Source: DATGEP01 sp035310125 (lineage in GTDB: Bacteria; Chloroflexota; Ktedonobacteria; Ktedonobacterales; JADMIN01). From it: 45,620 bases of DNA. The notes under the pieces are model-generated. The model made no database searches. It saw only the letters and a program-made list of their open reading frames with translations, and was not told the origin of the DNA. The stretch covers positions 1-45,620 of the forward strand of contig DATGEP010000290.1 of assembly GCA_035310125.1 (NCBI GenBank), written 5' to 3'. How positions within the stretch are numbered: the stretch's first letter is position 1; every line of letters starts with the position of its first letter. Both the position numbers and the translations under genes were made by a program. Below, one piece after another: positions 24,365 through 33,623 of the stretch.

Positions 24365-25762
24365 TCATCGCCGCGCATGGATCACTGCCATCATCTCCGG
24401 CACGGAGGTGAGCTTGATGCGCGGGCGACCACAGCCGGCGCCACGGGCAGCTTCGTATTGGTCGAGCTTCATCCAATCCTGATACGTGACAAAGTCAATG
24501 CCGCGCTCGCGGAGATAGGTCTCGATCCGCGCTGGATCACGGTGCTCATCACCGATACCCTGGAGCGTAGGCAGGTCAGCCATCATGGACTCAACGGTTG
24601 CCACGGCGTCGGGTTTGTTGTTCCCGATCAAGCCGGACGGACCGCGCTTGGCCCAGCCAACGACGTATTCGCCTGGCTGACTCAGGCCGGTTCCCGTGGC
24701 AATGATGCGCCCGTCGCGATGATTGAAGGTAGCGCTTTCGTCGTTGAAGGGCACGCCCTCGATGGGCAGGCTGCGATACCCGATGGAGCGCAATACCAGC
24801 CCGGCTTCGATATTTTCGTAGACACCGGTGCCCCGCGCGCGCAGGTCGCCAGTGGCCGTCGCTATCAGCTCATTATCCTCGATGCGTACCGCCGCAATGC
24901 CCCCATTCATCGCTACAATCTCTCGTGGCGATGCCAGGAAACGCAGCACGATGCGGCGCGCTGCCGAATGTCCCGATTGGGCGGCGTACGCATGCAGGCA
25001 TTCCAGATTTGCCACAGCAGCACGATCATGCTCGAGGGACTCCAGGCTGGCGGGATCAAGCGCGACGTTACGCGGATCAACCACGACATCCACACCGGGA
25101 ATCTTGCCAAGCTCTTTGATTTCCGGCGTCGTGAAGGACGCCTGCGCCGCGCCGCGCCGGCCCAGGATCACAACCTCCCGAATGGCGCTCTGGCGCAGCT
25201 TCTCCAGGGCGACATCGGCGATATCCGTTCGCTCCAATGCCTCCGTGGGCGTGACGAGGATGCGGGCGACATCCATCGCGACGTTGCCATTGCCAACTAC
25301 CACCGCACGCGCGCATGAGAGATCAATCGGAAGATCCTGAAAATCGGGATGGCCGTTGTACCAGCCGACGAACGCGGTCGCTGCAAAGCTATTCGGCAGG
25401 TCTTCGCCAGCGATATTCATGCGCCGGTCCGCTTGCGCGCCAACCGCATAGATCACCTGGTCGTAGTAGCGCAGGAGGTCTGCATGGTGGATGTCCGCTC
25501 CATAGGTGACGTTGCCGAAGAATCGCACGCGTGGATCAGCCAGGACTTTCTCGAAGACGCGAATCACGGACTTGATAGACTGATGATCGGGCGCGACACC
25601 GTCACGAACCAGCCCAAACGGCGTCGGGAAGCGGTTGAAGATATCAATCGTCAAGGCGATATCGCGTTTTTTGAGGAGCGTGTCGGCAGCGTACAGCCCC
25701 GCCGGGCCGGCGCCAATGATCGTAATGCGGAGCGGGCGCGCGGGATCTCCCAATCGTTCCAT
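24365..25762 (-). CDS. Ferredoxin-NADP reductase-like flavoprotein
   Basis: A 465-residue protein of the adrenodoxin-reductase/FprA type. The FAD motif is 'RITIIGAGPAGLYAADTL' and the NADP motif 'AVVVGNGNVAMDVARIL'. Other signatures are 'RFPTPFGLVRDGVAPDHQSIK' and 'GWAKRGPSGLIGNNKPDA' near the C-terminus. It moves electrons between NADPH and ferredoxin. It could feed the neighbouring radical SAM enzyme, which needs a reductant, and the two genes share an upstream motif. The ATG at 25762 follows a GGGAGG site; longer starts are possible. Confidence 0.92.
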   Translation of the reverse strand: MERLGDPARPLRITIIGAGPAGLYAADTLLKKRDIALTIDIFNRFPTPFGLVRDGVAPDHQSIKSVIRVFEKVLADPRVRFFGNVTYGADIHHADLLRYYDQVIYAVGAQADRRMNIAGEDLPNSFAATAFVGWYNGHPDFQDLPIDLSCARAVVVGNGNVAMDVARILVTPTEALERTDIADVALEKLRQSAIREVVILGRRGAAQASFTTPEIKELGKIPGVDVVVDPRNVALDPASLESLEHDRAAVANLECLHAYAAQSGHSAARRIVLRFLASPREIVAMNGGIAAVRIEDNELIATATGDLRARGTGVYENIEAGLVLRSIGYRSLPIEGVPFNDESATFNHRDGRIIATGTGLSQPGEYVVGWAKRGPSGLIGNNKPDAVATVESMMADLPTLQGIGDEHRDPARIETYLRERGIDFVTYQDWMKLDQYEAARGAGCGRPRIKLTSVPEMMAVIHARR

Positions 25763-25858
25763 AGTGTCTCTCTTCCTCCCCATTGATACTGCTTCAGCAA
25801 TCAGTGATATGGTGCCGGTGAGTGTGCGCGCCTCTGAGCCCGCACCGCCAGACTTTAC

Positions 25859-25902
25859 AGTATAGCTGAGCTCCCTCACAATAGGCTCACACGACAGTCA
25901 CA
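25859..25902 (-). promoter_or_regulatory. Promoter with three TGTGA repeats at 11-bp spacing
   Basis: Read on the minus strand, TGTGA occurs three times (at 25902-25898, 25891-25887 and 25880-25876), each 11 bases apart, then 11 bases later TATACT (25864-25859). No good -35 is present, which is typical of activated Pho-box-like promoters. Confidence 0.6.
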
Positions 25903-26062
25903 GAGCCGTCTCTATTCCAGCCCTCACCAGCGCGCTTCATGTTCTCAGCGTTTGCACCTTCCGTATGCTCAAAGTGGTAGCATTGAGGAGCGGTAGTTCG
26001 TCATAGCGAGCGGCGCCCGCGATGAGTCGCCGGCACGCACGGCAACGAAGGAGGAATCAAGC

Positions 26063-26542
26063 ATGAGCATTGAAAAAGCGACATTCGGGGCGGGCTGTTT
26101 CTGGGGTGTGGAGGCGGAGTTTCGCCAGATACCCGGCGTTACGGCGACGGCAGCGGGCTTCGAGGGCGGCACGCTGGACAATCCCTCGTATCGCGCCGTC
26201 TGTTCCCATACGACGGGCCACGCGGAAGTTGTCGAGGTAGACTTCGACCCGGCCCGTGTCACATATGACGATCTGCTGACCGTCTTCTGGCAGGCGCACG
26301 ATCCCACGCAGCTCAATCGCCAGGGGCCTGACGTCGGCGATCAGTATCGCTCGGTCATCTTCTATCACAGCCCCGAGCAGCAGGCTACCGCGGAAGCGTC
26401 AAAAGAAAAGCTGGAGCGCTCCGGCGCGTACCAAAAACCGATCGTCACTCAAATCGTCCCCGCGGTCACCTTCTACCGCGCCGAGGAATATCACCAGCAA
26501 TATCTGGAGAAGCAAGGTCTATCGAGCTGCCATATCGGGTAG
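26063..26542 (+). CDS. msrA: Peptide methionine sulfoxide reductase MsrA
   Basis: A 159-residue MsrA that reduces methionine-S-sulfoxide. The catalytic Cys12 is in GAGCFWGVE (codon TGT, not TGA), and C156 near the C-terminus (LSSCHIG) is the probable resolving Cys. Family motifs 'HAEVVEVDFDP', 'FWQAHDPTQLNRQGPDVGDQYRS' and 'YHQQYL' are present. AAGGAGG precedes the ATG. It is a single gene, probably part of the oxidative repair equipment along with the disulfide oxidoreductase. Confidence 0.95.
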   Translation: MSIEKATFGAGCFWGVEAEFRQIPGVTATAAGFEGGTLDNPSYRAVCSHTTGHAEVVEVDFDPARVTYDDLLTVFWQAHDPTQLNRQGPDVGDQYRSVIFYHSPEQQATAEASKEKLERSGAYQKPIVTQIVPAVTFYRAEEYHQQYLEKQGLSSCHIG

Positions 26543-26679
26543 CGCGGCGATTCGCGGATGTGGACACCCGCTTTCCTGTTGTGCGCCGTCGCGCCGTATA
26601 GAACATCTGAGCGATGCCCCCGGAGCGACCGGAAGCAGCTCGCTCTGTGCTCTCAGGAGGCGAATTCCCACCCATGTTG

Positions 26680-26708
26680 TTGACGTGCCCGCGCCCGACC
26701 CCTATACT
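26680..26708 (+). promoter_or_regulatory. Strong promoter of the sigma/HTH/helicase operon
   Basis: TTGACG (26680-26685), 17 bases, TATACT (26703-26708). It lies about 105 bases before the GTG start of the sigma-like gene. Confidence 0.7.
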
Positions 26709-26814
26709 GGTTGCGGCCACACGGCCCTCCCGCCATCCCGGCGCTTTCCTCGCACGCCGGACCCCACGCGGATGGACGCCGCGGCTGGCGGATCCGTATG
26801 TGAAGGAGTCTGGC

Positions 26815-27603
26815 GTGGGAGCGGAGCAGGGCGATCAATATGCGGCCCGGCGGGCGGATTTGGAGCGGCAATTTCAATCCCTACCGGCGGCGGGCACAAC
26901 GGAGTACTGGCGGCGCATCGAGCAGACGGCAGACGGAATCGCGCTGCCGCTGGAAGTTCTGGCGCGGTGTGCGCGCGAACGGATCCAAGCCGGCGCTGGT
27001 GACCATGCCGCGCGCGTCGTCGAGCGGATCCTGCTCCTGATCCAGACGACTGTGCAAAGTCGCGTGCATACCACGGCTCACCGCTCCGCGAGTGGGCAGA
27101 AGCATGAGCTGGCGCAAGAGATGGAGCAGGAATGTTACATGCAGCTCTGGAGGGAGCTTCGTGACCCCGACCCAACTTTTCTCTGCGAACACTTTATGCA
27201 CGCGCTCAAGCGCCTGATGGACCATGTTGAGCACTCCTTCATGGAGAGCAATGGATTCTGGAAACGCCGCAACGTCGAGACGCCGAATCGGGTGCCGGCC
27301 AACGAGCAAGACAGCCTGAACAAGCCAATCGCATCCGGAGAGCAGCACACAATCGGTGATAACCTGTCCGATACGGCGGCGGAAAGCGAGTATGAGCGAG
27401 TGGATATGGAAACCGATGTCGAGGAGCTCCTGACCGCCCTTAGTCCCGAAGATCGTGAGATGATACGGGATCTGTATTGGCGCGACCTGACGCAGGAGCA
27501 AGTCGCCGAGCGCCTCGACGTCACTGATAGAACCGTGCGCAACCGGCTCGAACGCATCATAAAGCGGTTGCGCAAAGACTATGCGGGCGGCGAGGAGGAC
27601 TAA
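26815..27603 (+). CDS. Sigma-70-family-like factor
   Basis: A 262-residue protein with a sigma region-4-type HTH near the C-terminus (about 205-255: 'LTALSPEDREMIRDLYWRDLTQEQVAERLDVTDRTVRNRLERIIKRLRKDY'). A region-2-like helical part precedes it ('EQECYMQLWRELRDPDPTFLCEHFMHALKRLMDHV', about residues 103-137). It is longer than a minimal ECF factor, and region 2 is divergent. AAGGAG lies 6 bases before the GTG start. It is the first gene of an operon; the next ATG is 1 base after its stop. Confidence 0.75.
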   Translation: MGAEQGDQYAARRADLERQFQSLPAAGTTEYWRRIEQTADGIALPLEVLARCARERIQAGAGDHAARVVERILLLIQTTVQSRVHTTAHRSASGQKHELAQEMEQECYMQLWRELRDPDPTFLCEHFMHALKRLMDHVEHSFMESNGFWKRRNVETPNRVPANEQDSLNKPIASGEQHTIGDNLSDTAAESEYERVDMETDVEELLTALSPEDREMIRDLYWRDLTQEQVAERLDVTDRTVRNRLERIIKRLRKDYAGGEED

Positions 27604-27604
27604 C

Positions 27605-28261
27605 ATGGCGAGTGAACAGAGCCGCTCTCCGGCGGATAAGATGACTCCCCGCCAGCGTCAGTACGAGATTGACCGCATCACCGCCCGGTATGTCGAGGAA
27701 CACCACGCTGGCCGCTCACCGCGAGTGGAAGACTACGTGCGGCAATACCCACAGTATGCCCGCGAAATCCGCCTCTTCGTCACCGAATATCTGTTGCTGG
27801 GCCAGCGTCTTCCGGAGCCGGACCCCGTGCCGGCAGAGTCCCTCTCGCTCGCCGCCCTCGCCGCCCTGGCGCGGATCCGCACGGAGCTGCCCGCGTCTAC
27901 TGTCCCCATCCCGGGGTTAGTGACACGGGGCATTGAGCAGGGGTACCCACTGCCACGTCTGGCCGCCGCCGTCGGCATCTCAATGGATGTGCTCGCCAAA
28001 CTCGATGCGAAAGCCATCGCTGCCAGCACCGTGCCGTTCACCCTTGTCGAGCGGCTGGCCGAGAAGCTCCGCGCAACTCCCGCGGCGGTGGCCGCGTTTC
28101 TCGTAGGATCGGCGCCAGCGGCGGCGCTCTACTACGCCGAGCAGGCTCCCGAGCAGCGGCAGGAATCGTTTCTCGATGCGATCCAGGCCAGCGGCGCCCT
28201 TGATGAGCGTGCCAAGCAAGAGTGGGCCGCCATCGTCGCTCGCGACATTCCGCCCGCATAA
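27605..28261 (+). CDS. HTH-like regulatory protein of unknown family
   Basis: A 218-residue protein. The N-terminal third ('EIDRITARYVEEHHAGRSPRVEDYVRQYPQYAREIRLFV') resembles the helical segment found before some regulators and kinases. The middle (about 107-165: 'RGIEQGYPLPRLAAAVGISMDVLAKLDAKAIAASTVPFTLVERLAEKL') reads like an XRE-type HTH. It starts 1 base after the sigma-like gene. It may be an anti-sigma partner or the repressor target of the ImmA/IrrE domain downstream, as in ImmR/ImmA and DdrO/IrrE pairs. That role is inference. Confidence 0.65.
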   Translation: MASEQSRSPADKMTPRQRQYEIDRITARYVEEHHAGRSPRVEDYVRQYPQYAREIRLFVTEYLLLGQRLPEPDPVPAESLSLAALAALARIRTELPASTVPIPGLVTRGIEQGYPLPRLAAAVGISMDVLAKLDAKAIAASTVPFTLVERLAEKLRATPAAVAAFLVGSAPAAALYYAEQAPEQRQESFLDAIQASGALDERAKQEWAAIVARDIPPA

Positions 28262-28362
28262 CCATACGCCTCGCCTCCGACCCCTTTCCGCTTTCAGCGC
28301 GCACCGGCGTATGCAGAAGACAAGCGTCGGATGTAGCGCGTGTCCCGGCAACAGGTTGGAGT

Positions 28363-31300
28363 ATGTGCGTGGAACGGAGCGAGATTGTCTATCAAATAGC
28401 CGCCAATGCCCGCGCGCGCTGCCGCACGCTGGCAGGCTATCCCATCGAGCCGGCGAGCGCGTTGGTCGCGCAGCTCTGTGGAGCGCTGGATATCCACATA
28501 ATGTCCGCGCCCCCAGATGGCGTGATGCTCGGTGGCGCGTATGCCCGGCTCCAGCTATGGAGTCCTGATCAGCCCACTCAGGGCGGTATGGTCTGGGTAA
28601 GCCAGGCGTTATCTCCCACGCTACGAGCCTTTGCCATCGCGCACGAGATCGGGCATCGGATGCTGCATCCGGGCGAAGGCGCCGCCACCCATACCCGTTG
28701 CGACCAATCCGCGGTGGATGAGAGTGCCGACGCCGCCGAGCTGCGGACAGTGGAACACCGCGTTGAGGAGTATACGCCCCGCGCGCGCCGCGAGCTGGAG
28801 GCCAATGCCTTCGCCGCCGAGCTACTGGCGCCACGCGCGCAGGTCCGCACACTCTTTGCCCGTGACGACTCCATCACCGTGCCGGGGTTAGCGGCGCACT
28901 TCGGTATCTCCGAAACGCTGGCGCGCCGCCGTCTGGTGGATGCGGTACTCGCGCCGGTGCTTCCCGCCAGTGCGGAAAGTCTGCCCGCCGCGCGTATGAC
29001 GGAGACGCCCGCGACGGCGCTGCTCGACCGGCTCGATGATTTCCAGCGGGCGGCGGCGCGGGCCGCTGGCCCCGCGCTTGTAGTAGCCGGCCCCGGCACA
29101 GGGAAGACGGCGACGTTAGTGGGACGTGTAGCCCATCTGGTGGCCGAGCGGATGGTGCCGCCGGAGCGCGTGCTGGCGCTCACATTCTCGAACCGGGCGG
29201 CGGGCGAGATGCGCGAGCGCCTCGTCTCCTCAGATCTGTCGGGCGAGCGGATGCCGGTAATGACGATCCACGCCTTTGCCGCGTCGCTGCTGCGCGAGTA
29301 TGCGCCGCACGTTCCGTGCGCACCGGGCGAGCAGCCACTTGCGGCAGACTTCCACATCCTGGACGAAGCCGACGCCTATCTGTTGATGGAAGAGCTCCTC
29401 GGTGAGCTGCGGTTGCGCTATTATCGCTCATATAGCAAACCCACCCAGCATCTCGGTACGCTGCGCAACGACTTCTCGCGCGCTTGTGACGGTCTGCATA
29501 CACCGGAAGCCTACATGGCGCTCGTGGAAGCCATGCCCCGCGCCGCCGAAGAGGAAGACGGCGCCCACGGAGTTGTCGCCAGCCAGCGTAACAAGAAGCC
29601 ACACAGCGACGCTGCGGTACGCACGCCTGGCACGTTCACCGCTGAAGAGATCGGGCGCGCACGCGAGCGCGCCCATGCCTACGCCGTCTGGAATGCGGCG
29701 CTGCGCCAGCGCGGGCTGGTGGACTTCGGCGGTCTGATCCAGCGCGCCGTCGAATTGCTCCGCGCGAACACCGCGGTGCTCGCAGACGTTCGCCAGCGGT
29801 ATCCGCAGATTCTCGTAGATGAGTTCCAGGATACCAACACGGCGGCGGCGGAGCTGCTGATGCTGCTCGCGGGCGACACAGGCGGCGGCCTCTGGGTCGT
29901 CGGCGACCGCAACCAGGCTATCTACCGCTGGCGTGGCGCCTCGCCCGGAAACCTGCGGCGGCTGACGCGGCGCTACCCGCGCCTCTCCGTCCATACCCTG
30001 CGCCGCTGCTACCGCTCTGTGCCCGCTATCGTGGACCTTGGATCGGCGATGGCCGCGCGCATGGCGGAGCTGGCTGCCCCGGCGGAAGATGCCAGTGAGC
30101 CGCACACAGATGCGCTTCGTGCCGCGCTGGCGCCGGTAACGCTGGAGCATGTGCGTCCGCCGATTGCCGTAGCGCGGCCAGCCGTGCAACGCGGCGAGAC
30201 CTTCGACGACGCCACACATGAACGACTGGGGCTGGCCGCCACCATGCGACGATTGCATGCGGATGGCATCGCGTACCGCGATCAGGCGGCGCTCTGCCGT
30301 ACGCGCAAACAGACGGAAGAGCTTGCCCAGGCGCTCGCCGCCAGCGGTCTGCCCGTCAGCCAGCTTGGCGGCTATTTCGAGCGCGAGGAGATCAAAGACG
30401 TGCTGGCGCTGCTTGCGCTGGCCGTCGGTCCAGACACACGCGGGCTGCTGCGCGCGACGCCACTCGTCACCGCGCTTGGTTTCCCCACCCCGCCGAGCCG
30501 CGAGCTGGTCAGCGCCATTGCCGGCCTCAAGGCGCACGGTAGACCGCTCCCCGGTCCGCTGGCGAGTCCCGCCGTCCTGGCAGCTATCCCCGGACTATCG
30601 CCACAAACGCGGCATGGATTGCGTGAGCTTGGCGCGGTTGCCAGCGAGCTTCGTTACAGTCCCGCCATCGCGCCGCGCCTGCTAGAATTCCTGCTGCGCC
30701 CGCGCGGATACACCTGGCGTCTCGTCCGGCTGGCCGCTGGTATCGCCCCAGCGGCATCGGTGCCGACCGCCGCGCCAGCCGGTGATGTGCCGGAGTTGCC
30801 TGGCAGACGCTCTCCCCAGGCGGAGAGGTCGCTGGCGGCGCTAGGGGAGCTTGTGCGGTTGGTGCAGCGCTTCGATGCACGCTGGGCGCGGGAAGAAGAC
30901 TTCCGCAAGCGTCTCTCGCGCGCCGTATTCCGCGTCCGCCGTCCCAACGATGCCACGGTAGCCACCGCGAAACCCCTGGCTCAGCCGGACACACTGGAGC
31001 CTGACCCCGGCGCCGATGCGCTGCCGGACGCCGCGAGCGACGGCGCGAGCGTCCCGCCGGAGCTAGGCGACGACGAGGCGCTGCCCATACGCTGCTTCTT
31101 CCACTACCTGTCGGCGCTGCGCGAGAGTGGCGCCAATATCGCCGTGCCTGCCTGCGATGAGGACGCGGTACAGGTCATGACGTTCCACGCCAGCAAGGGA
31201 CTCGAATTTCCCGTAGTCTATCTGCCCGGCCTCGCCCAGGGCCAGTTTCCCAGCACCGGCGGCAGGAAGGAATACCCCAGCCCGCCGGGATTCCGTGAGA

Positions 31301-32439
31301 ACGACAGCTTCGGCGAGAAAGACGCCGAGGAGCGCTGCCTCTTCTACGTTGGCGTCACCCGCGCCCGCGACATGGTTGTAATCACCCGCGCCAGCCACTA
31401 CGCCAAACGCGGGACCGCGCAGCCGTCTCTTCTCCTCGGCCTGCTGGAATCCGCGCCGTCCTATCTCGGCGCGCCCTCGCTCCTGGCGGACGCTGAGCTT
31501 GCGGCGCTTCAGGCCGAGGCCCAATCGCGCGCGGCATCTCGGAACGCTGAGGACGACGAGCAACCGGGCGTGATTTCGGCGGAACAACCGCTGTCAAAGC
31601 CTGTCTTCCGCTTGAGTGACCTTGCGCAATACCTGCGCTGCCCGCGCCAGTATAAATATGCCAGCGCTTATAAGCTGACCGACCCCGCCGAAGACGCCGT
31701 CTACCGCTTCCATCGCTACGTGCGGCGCGGGCGTGGCGAGCTGGCGCGGCTGCGAGCCGACCAACCGCGCGCCGGATGGACCGAAGCGAATGACCGGCTG
31801 CGCGACGTGTGGACCGAAGTCGGTCCGGCGGGGCATGCCTACGAACGTTTCTACTGGCACAACGCCGATCAGATCCTGCGCGCCGAGTGGCGCGCGCTCA
31901 AAGATCCCGCGCTCGCGGCGGAGGCCGGTACGCCAGCTACAGAGCCGTTGCGGGCCGAGCTACGCACGTGCGTGGTCGAAGTGATACCGGAGCGCATCAT
32001 CCCCTCAGATGCCGCCGGCACGACGCCGGCAGTGCTCGTCCGCCAGCACATCGGGCGCGAAAGCGCTGAGCACCGCAAAGACCTGGCGCTGCTGCTGCTC
32101 TACATCGCGCATCAGCAACAACATCCAGGGGTGCCCGTGCGCATCAAGCTCGCGTATCTTGGCAACGTCCTGACGGATTCCGATGCGGACGCCAGCCCAT
32201 CCGGGGCTGGGGACGTCACTTTCCAGCACACCGTCCTCGACGTAACCGACGAGGTGCGCAAGAGGGCTGAATTGTACTTCAAATCCGACCGCACAGGACC
32301 GTCCGCGCTCGACAAGCTGGATCGCGCCGCGCAGGGCATTCTGGCCAGGCATTTCCCAGTCGCGCCGCGTGACAATGCCTGCGACTCCTGCCCATATCTG
32401 CTCACCTGCCCCGCCGACCCCGACGACGATTCCGCATAA
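28363..32439 (+). CDS. ImmA/IrrE peptidase - UvrD helicase - PD-(D/E)XK-like fusion
   Basis: A 1358-residue fusion. Residues 1-205: ImmA/IrrE-type Zn peptidase with HEIGH (94-98) and the 'ELEANAFAAELLAP' helix that supplies the third ligand. Residues 220-1060: superfamily-1 UvrD/PcrA helicase with Walker A GPGTGKT (243-249), DEFQDT (486-491), GDRNQAIYRWRG, HASKGLEFPVVYL and YVGVTRARDM. Residues 1085-1358: AddB-like nuclease domain with C1093 (CPRQYKYA) and C1340, C1343, C1349 (CDSCPYLLTCP), fitting a 4Fe-4S cluster. The nuclease core seems lost: where 'DRID...DYKTG' is expected it reads 'PERIIPS' and 'VLVRQHIG'. The ATG at 28363 lies 101 bases after the HTH gene. Confidence 0.88.
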   Translation: MCVERSEIVYQIAANARARCRTLAGYPIEPASALVAQLCGALDIHIMSAPPDGVMLGGAYARLQLWSPDQPTQGGMVWVSQALSPTLRAFAIAHEIGHRMLHPGEGAATHTRCDQSAVDESADAAELRTVEHRVEEYTPRARRELEANAFAAELLAPRAQVRTLFARDDSITVPGLAAHFGISETLARRRLVDAVLAPVLPASAESLPAARMTETPATALLDRLDDFQRAAARAAGPALVVAGPGTGKTATLVGRVAHLVAERMVPPERVLALTFSNRAAGEMRERLVSSDLSGERMPVMTIHAFAASLLREYAPHVPCAPGEQPLAADFHILDEADAYLLMEELLGELRLRYYRSYSKPTQHLGTLRNDFSRACDGLHTPEAYMALVEAMPRAAEEEDGAHGVVASQRNKKPHSDAAVRTPGTFTAEEIGRARERAHAYAVWNAALRQRGLVDFGGLIQRAVELLRANTAVLADVRQRYPQILVDEFQDTNTAAAELLMLLAGDTGGGLWVVGDRNQAIYRWRGASPGNLRRLTRRYPRLSVHTLRRCYRSVPAIVDLGSAMAARMAELAAPAEDASEPHTDALRAALAPVTLEHVRPPIAVARPAVQRGETFDDATHERLGLAATMRRLHADGIAYRDQAALCRTRKQTEELAQALAASGLPVSQLGGYFEREEIKDVLALLALAVGPDTRGLLRATPLVTALGFPTPPSRELVSAIAGLKAHGRPLPGPLASPAVLAAIPGLSPQTRHGLRELGAVASELRYSPAIAPRLLEFLLRPRGYTWRLVRLAAGIAPAASVPTAAPAGDVPELPGRRSPQAERSLAALGELVRLVQRFDARWAREEDFRKRLSRAVFRVRRPNDATVATAKPLAQPDTLEPDPGADALPDAASDGASVPPELGDDEALPIRCFFHYLSALRESGANIAVPACDEDAVQVMTFHASKGLEFPVVYLPGLAQGQFPSTGGRKEYPSPPGFRENDSFGEKDAEERCLFYVGVTRARDMVVITRASHYAKRGTAQPSLLLGLLESAPSYLGAPSLLADAELAALQAEAQSRAASRNAEDDEQPGVISAEQPLSKPVFRLSDLAQYLRCPRQYKYASAYKLTDPAEDAVYRFHRYVRRGRGELARLRADQPRAGWTEANDRLRDVWTEVGPAGHAYERFYWHNADQILRAEWRALKDPALAAEAGTPATEPLRAELRTCVVEVIPERIIPSDAAGTTPAVLVRQHIGRESAEHRKDLALLLLYIAHQQQHPGVPVRIKLAYLGNVLTDSDADASPSGAGDVTFQHTVLDVTDEVRKRAELYFKSDRTGPSALDKLDRAAQGILARHFPVAPRDNACDSCPYLLTCPADPDDDSA

Positions 32440-32484
32440 TCATCAGCACGGCCAGCGCCGCTGCATCGAACCAACCCAGACGTA

Positions 32485-33039
32485 TCACGCCCGCGTGCCC
32501 GCCTCCGCGCGCCAGCGATCCAGCAGCTCTCGTGTCTGCGTCGAATGCTCATCGTAATGGTCAGTGAGCCAGCCTGTGATATCGCGCGCCGAGGTTGGAT
32601 ACGGTTCCGAGGCGGCAGAGTACACAATGGGCGCCGTCCGCGTGAACGTCGTGTCGTCCAGCGCCGCCAGCCGGGAGCGCGCGTGCTCATGGGCCATCTC
32701 CAGGCGTGCCAGTATCGCTTCCCGCTCGGCGCTGCTCGGACGCCATGCTGCCAGCTCAGCATGCCGTCGCGCCCGTGCCGCCTGATATATGTTGTCCTGA
32801 CTCAGATCTATCTGGCTAAAGCCCGCTCGCAGCGTCGCGTCGAGTTGCGACGAGTAGCTCCATAGCGAATCGCAGAGGTGCTCCGGCAGGATGCCCAGCG
32901 CGTACTCATCCCCCGCCGGCACGTAGCTCAATGCCTCGTCTGGCACGTCGCGAAACGCCTCTAGAAACGTGACGTGCGCCTGGTCGAAGGCGACGATTGC
33001 CGCCTCTCGCGCTGGAGACTCGATGATTCGCTCACTCAT
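32485..33039 (-). CDS. DinB-family four-helix protein
   Basis: A 184-residue DinB/YfiT-superfamily protein. Candidate metal-binding His are in 'LPEHLCDSLW' and 'ITGWLTDHYDEHSTQ', the usual positions. Members include thiol-dependent S-transferases and damage-inducible proteins of unknown role. GGAGGGG precedes the ATG. It follows the ABM gene by 29 bases on the same strand. A link to the helicase gene just left of it is not shown by operon structure, since the two are convergent. Confidence 0.8.
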   Translation of the reverse strand: MSERIIESPAREAAIVAFDQAHVTFLEAFRDVPDEALSYVPAGDEYALGILPEHLCDSLWSYSSQLDATLRAGFSQIDLSQDNIYQAARARRHAELAAWRPSSAEREAILARLEMAHEHARSRLAALDDTTFTRTAPIVYSAASEPYPTSARDITGWLTDHYDEHSTQTRELLDRWRAEAGTRA

Positions 33040-33068
33040 TACTCCCCTCCTTCATCCAATGCCGCCGC

Positions 33069-33359
33069 CTACGAGCCGCCACCTACGACCTCGCCATCGT
33101 GCCATTCCGGCTGACCGTCCAGCAAGGCTACCATCTGCTGGTAACGCGCGTCTTGGTCCGGGCTTTTCGCGTTGGCCCAATATGCGTCTTTCGACTCGAA
33201 GAGCACTGTCAGGTAAAACTCCCGCGGATCTGCATCCATTTGGTACACCGAGGTCCGGATGAATCCCGGTATCCGCAGCGCTTCAAAATCGCGCATCTGC
33301 TGCGCGAGCTGCGCTTCCGCGCCCTGCTTGACACGAAGCCGTGCGACGGTGCCGTACAT
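33069..33359 (-). CDS. ABM-domain (antibiotic biosynthesis monooxygenase-like) protein
   Basis: A 96-residue dimeric alpha/beta-barrel protein. 'MYGTVARLRVKQGAEAQLAQQM' and 'RTSVYQMDADPREFYLTVLFESKDAYWAN' fit the ABM/YgiN-type fold. AGGAG precedes the ATG. It probably forms an operon with the DinB gene. The function is unknown; such proteins are often quinone or haem related. Confidence 0.78.
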   Translation of the reverse strand: MYGTVARLRVKQGAEAQLAQQMRDFEALRIPGFIRTSVYQMDADPREFYLTVLFESKDAYWANAKSPDQDARYQQMVALLDGQPEWHDGEVVGGGS

Positions 33360-33623
33360 GGTTGTCTCCTCTCCTGTTCGCGAGAACGACTGCTTGGCCT
33401 CGAAGATACGGTGGAACGCGGAGGTGCCAGCTTGTCCGACGAGCGGTGGTCAACAACTGATGTGTGGAGCGTAAATGGAAGGAGCGGCTGCGTGCGCCGA
33501 AGCGAGCTTCGGATAACGCTCTAACGGAAAACAGACGGCACGGTGGGGATATTCGCGGAGTGTACCCAATGCGCGCCGCCGCGTAATGGGCCATCTTGCG
33601 TATCATGGCGCGATGCTGCGGCA

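Noticed and set aside
26063..26542. Sec-type MsrA
   Set aside because: The catalytic codon is TGT, an ordinary Cys.
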